Assembly: GCA_016928455.1 (NCBI GenBank)
Contig: JAFGKP010000120.1
Coordinates: forward strand, 1-7,673
DNA from: Methanomicrobia archaeon
GTDB lineage: Archaea > Halobacteriota > Syntropharchaeia > Alkanophagales > Methanospirareceae
Direction: 5' to 3'
Length of the DNA: 7,673 nt
A program made the position numbers and the translations under genes. Positions 5,671 to 7,673 of the stretch are shown piece by piece. Position 1 is the stretch's first letter; each line of letters starts with the position of its first letter. The notes under the pieces are model-generated. The model made no database searches. It was not told the DNA's origin and was given only the letters and a program-made list of their open reading frames with translations.

Positions 5671-6351
5671 TCACTGCACTGCGCGGGTGAAGAGGCAGGG
5701 ATTATCAGTCGCGATGCCGGTGACACCGAGTGCCGCTGCACGCTCAAAGTCTTCTCGGGTGTTGATTACCCATGCATAGATCTCAATACCCTGCTTCGCC
5801 GCCGCTTCCACATAGTCCCGGGTTAAGCGTGGATATCGCTGGAAGATGATATCTGCTCGGGCGTCCAGCGCCACCTGCACCGGATAAACCGGCAACGCAG
5901 AGAGAATGATCCCCGTTTTCACTAGCGGTGCATACGTTCTCACCGTGAGCAGCGCGGGATGGAAGAACGAGGCGATAATAACGCTTTGAGCCATAACACC
6001 CGAAACCACGTCATGCGCAACGGCCTCCTCGATACCTGGCTCTTTTAATTCGATCACCAATCCGATTCTAAGGCGAGCGACGAGCGAAAGGACTTCGGCT
6101 AACCGTGGCATATGCTCCCCCTTGCCTGCGTCCAGTCCCTGGAGCTGCTGCAGTGTGTGCGCCGCAACCAGACCAGCGCCGTTAGTCGTTCGCTCCAGTG
6201 TCGCATCGTGAATAACCACGAGCTCATGATCCTTGCTCTGCCTGAGGTCAATCTCCACGAGATCGGCACCGCATTCGGCTGCCCGTCTGATCGCCCGGAG
6301 CGTGTTCTCCGGCTCTTCGATCCGGGCGCCACGATGTGCTATGATTCGCAT
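5671..6351 (-). CDS. Glycerophosphodiester phosphodiesterase (GDPD family)
   Basis: GDPD enzymes cleave glycerophosphodiesters to glycerol phosphate and an alcohol with a metal-dependent TIM barrel. The 226-residue protein has the complete N-terminal active site: HRG at 6-8 (His6 catalytic), PENT at 14-17, EID at 33-35 as metal ligands, HD at 48-49 (His48 the second catalytic His), and IELKEP at 100-105 with the barrel glutamate and lysine. YAWVINTREDFERAAALGVTGIATDNP near the C-terminus is also typical, split here as AWVIN and GIATDNP. There is no signal peptide, so it acts in the cytoplasm. The start is ATG 6351, placing HRG five residues in, as usual; a longer frame to 6495 would run into the PAC2 gene and adds no family sequence. 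In an archaeon the likely substrates are ether-lipid head-group diesters, which is inference. Confidence 0.93.
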   Translation of the reverse strand: MRIIAHRGARIEEPENTLRAIRRAAECGADLVEIDLRQSKDHELVVIHDATLERTTNGAGLVAAHTLQQLQGLDAGKGEHMPRLAEVLSLVARLRIGLVIELKEPGIEEAVAHDVVSGVMAQSVIIASFFHPALLTVRTYAPLVKTGIILSALPVYPVQVALDARADIIFQRYPRLTRDYVEAAAKQGIEIYAWVINTREDFERAAALGVTGIATDNPCLFTRAVQ

Positions 6352-6358
6352 CTCCGCG

Positions 6359-6388
6359 CTTTTAAAAAGGAAATGTCCTACTTTAACT
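6359..6388. promoter_or_regulatory. Compact divergent promoter between GDPD and PAC2 genes
   Basis: Only 37 bases separate the two ATGs. On the plus strand CTTTTAAAA (6359-6367) is centred about 26 bases before the PAC2-family ATG, the distance expected for leaderless transcription. On the minus strand AGTTAAAGTA (6388-6379) is centred about 32 bases before the GDPD ATG. Neither gene has a convincing Shine-Dalgarno at normal spacing, consistent with leaderless or near-leaderless messages. Confidence 0.45.
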
Positions 6389-7222
6389 ATGAGCATAACG
6401 CGGAAGGCATGGGTAGCGTACCGAGATACACTTACAGAAAAGCTATTGAATCCGATAGCGATCGTGGGGGCGCCAGGACTGCGATCTGTGGGCAAAATCG
6501 CGGTCGATACGTTGATCGAGCAATTACAGCCGCGGTTATACGCCGAAATCTACTCCTATGGGTTTCCGAGTACGTATTATGGCCCTTCATATCTCGGCGC
6601 GCCCAGTCACGCGGGTGCGCTCACCACGAAAGATCAGCTCATTGAGCTGCCGAGCGTGAAGGTATACATCGCGGATCCGAAAAGCGGATCGGGCGCGGTA
6701 GACAATAAGCTCGTGCTCATCTGCGGTTACCAGGCGTATGATCCACTCAACCAGCATATGGTTGTTGACCGGGTCACCGATGTTCTGAAGGAGCTGGGGG
6801 TAAAGCGCGTGTTTTCGCTCGGTGCGCAGGTGATCGAGTCGGGCATTACCTGTTGCGCAACGGATACGAAGGTACTCGATGAGATGGTCCAGTATGGCAT
6901 CACGCAGACGCACGTTGATCGTTTTATCGGCTTTTCCGGACTCGTCGCGGCACTTGCGATGATGAAAGGTCTTGAGGGCGTGTGCCTGTTTTCGAGTACA
7001 ACGCAGAACGTTGAGGATCCCGAATATCCCGATCCTGGCGCGGCACAGGAATTGGTGGTGCGCGTCGCTGAGATACTTGGTTTTCAGATCGATACCGCGG
7101 ATTTCGAACGGCCGAGAGGATACGATCGGGCGTTCCGCGAGGAGCAAAACCCAGAAGAGATCGAGAAGGCCAGAGCGCGAGAACGCAAACGGTATAGCGA
7201 AGACCTGAACGGGTACGTGTGA
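6389..7222 (+). CDS. PAC2 family protein (proteasome assembly chaperone-like)
   Basis: This 277-residue protein belongs to the PAC2 family, whose archaeal members include PbaA and PbaB, chaperones for 20S proteasome assembly. NPIAIVGAPGLRSVGKIAVD at 21-40 matches the family's opening strand and Gly-Pro-Gly loop. EIYSYGFPSTYYG at 53-65, LICGYQAYD at 110-118, VFSLGAQV at 141-148 and GFSGLVAALAM at 181-191 follow the family's strand order. A charged, probably coiled tail occupies about 245-272, ending in GYV, which resembles the proteasome-docking HbYX motif apart from glycine in the hydrophobic position. The start is ATG 6389; upstream in-frame codons lie inside the GDPD gene. The elp3 gene follows 15 bases after the stop, implying an operon. 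Other archaeal PAC2 paralogues have no known role, so the chaperone function is likely but unproven. Confidence 0.87.
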   Translation: MSITRKAWVAYRDTLTEKLLNPIAIVGAPGLRSVGKIAVDTLIEQLQPRLYAEIYSYGFPSTYYGPSYLGAPSHAGALTTKDQLIELPSVKVYIADPKSGSGAVDNKLVLICGYQAYDPLNQHMVVDRVTDVLKELGVKRVFSLGAQVIESGITCCATDTKVLDEMVQYGITQTHVDRFIGFSGLVAALAMMKGLEGVCLFSSTTQNVEDPEYPDPGAAQELVVRVAEILGFQIDTADFERPRGYDRAFREEQNPEEIEKARARERKRYSEDLNGYV

Positions 7223-7230
7223 TTACAGAG

Positions 7231-7234
7231 GGAG
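7231..7234 (+). promoter_or_regulatory. Ribosome binding site of elp3
   Basis: GGAG, within GAGGGAG (7228-7234), lies three bases before the ATG at 7238 in the 15-base gap after the PAC2 gene. It supports the start and co-transcription of the pair. Confidence 0.5.
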
Positions 7235-7237
7235 CGG

Positions 7238-7673
7238 ATGGCAACGAAGACAAAACCGACTGCAAAGGCGACTGCAACCGCCTATGAGCTCGCCTGTACA
7301 GAGATTGCTGAGCTGATAGCTACGCAGGGGCTCCAGGAGGCGGAGAGTATCAACCGGCTTAAGAAGGAGATCAGCGGCAAATACGGTCTAGCCAGCCTCC
7401 CACGGCACTCTGATGTGTTGAAAGTGAGTCGTGATGATGTGAGACCGCAGCTGAAGCGTAAGAAGATGCGAACCGCTTCAGGCGTGGTTCCCGTAGCCGT
7501 AATGACCTCGCCTTATGCCTGTCCGCATGGTAAGTGCCTCATGTGCCCGGGTGGGCCGACGTCGGAGTTCGAGTCGCCGCAGAGTTATGTGGGTCGAGAG
7601 CCTGCAGCATGCCGTGCGGCGCAGCACGGGTTCGACCCTTATGAGCAGGTACGAGCACGGCTCCATCAAGTCG
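7238..7673 (+). CDS. elp3: Elp3, tRNA U34 carboxymethyl-modifying radical SAM/acetyltransferase, N-terminal part (cut by window edge)
   Basis: Archaeal Elp3 alone builds the 5-carboxymethyl group on wobble uridine 34 of certain tRNAs, using S-adenosylmethionine and acetyl-CoA. The window holds 145 codons of a protein usually about 520-550 residues long. The N-terminal helical tRNA-binding region is followed by the basic stretch RPQLKRKKMRTASGVVPVAVM (69-89, split here as RPQLKRKKM and VVPVAVM). Then comes the radical-SAM cluster motif CPHGKCLMCPGG with Cys95, Cys100 and Cys103, spaced Cx4Cx2C as in Methanocaldococcus infernus Elp3. PQSYVGREPAACRA (114-127) and FDPYEQVRARL (132-142) are strongly conserved in the family. 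The acetyltransferase domain would lie beyond the edge. The first 15 residues are Lys/Thr/Ala-rich and look disordered. It is co-directional with the PAC2-family gene and probably co-transcribed. Confidence 0.96.
   Translation, partial: MATKTKPTAKATATAYELACTEIAELIATQGLQEAESINRLKKEISGKYGLASLPRHSDVLKVSRDDVRPQLKRKKMRTASGVVPVAVMTSPYACPHGKCLMCPGGPTSEFESPQSYVGREPAACRAAQHGFDPYEQVRARLHQV

Noticed and set aside
6233..6388. 52-residue N-terminal extension of the PAC2-family protein
   Set aside because: It is antisense to the conserved GDPD active-site region. The TATA-like box at 6359-6367 fits a start at 6389.
6352..6495. 48-residue N-terminal extension of the GDPD, with a hydrophobic stretch that could pass as a signal
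   Set aside because: It overlaps the PAC2-family coding region on the other strand, and the HRG motif normally lies within the first ten residues of soluble GDPDs.
1..7673. CRISPR, transposon, tRNA/rRNA, toxin-antitoxin or defence system
   Set aside because: No spaced repeat array, terminal repeats, transposase, cloverleaf sequence or defence-family motif was seen; the genes are compact housekeeping ones.

Overview
The window reads as ordinary chromosomal DNA from a euryarchaeon, with ten protein-coding genes and no RNA genes, mobile elements or CRISPR. Archaeal origin rests on the gene families: a methanogen-type dUTPase of the dCTP-deaminase superfamily, a Clp1-like polynucleotide kinase, a UPF0147 protein, the archaeal form of YchF, a PAC2-family proteasome-assembly-chaperone relative, single-subunit archaeal Elp3, and an archaeal METTL5-like RNA methylase. 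Short AT-rich TATA-like boxes and GGTGA-type Shine-Dalgarno sequences fit this. GC content is moderately high by eye. The dUTPase and CitG-like proteins resemble those of methanogens and their relatives, so an uncultivated methanogen- or ANME-like lineage is my best guess. I cannot name a genus.

Layout: (1) 1-762, minus, N-terminal third of a membrane-bound ion-pumping pyrophosphatase (hppA), cut by the window edge. (2) 763-928, a divergent intergenic region with a 7-bp hairpin, a three-unit 10-bp repeat and a TATA-like tract. (3) 929-1531, plus, METTL5-like RNA methylase. (4) 1583-2125, minus, dUTPase. (5) 2216-3097, plus, CitG-like triphosphoribosyl-dephospho-CoA synthase family. (6) 3062-4003, minus, Clp1/Grc3-like RNA 5'-kinase, overlapping the CitG-like gene tail-to-tail by 36 bp. 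(7) 4122-4394 and 4402-5616, plus, a tight UPF0147-ychF operon. (8) 5671-6351, minus, glycerophosphodiester phosphodiesterase. (9) 6389-7222 and 7238 to the edge, plus, a PAC2-elp3 operon; elp3 is cut by the right edge.

The strand alternates at almost every gene, so most transcription units are one or two genes long and pack head-to-head or tail-to-tail with short gaps. Several products act on RNA or translation (METTL5-like, Clp1-like, YchF, Elp3). The others handle pyrophosphate and nucleotides (hppA, dUTPase), a CoA-derived or related cofactor (CitG-like), lipid head groups (GDPD), and probably proteasome assembly (PAC2). I see no defence or mobile system and no clearly new gene system. 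The most unusual material is non-coding: the structured hppA leader and the compact or mirror-image divergent promoters. A few family-level functional puzzles (CitG without citrate lyase, GDPD in an ether-lipid organism) also merit a look.
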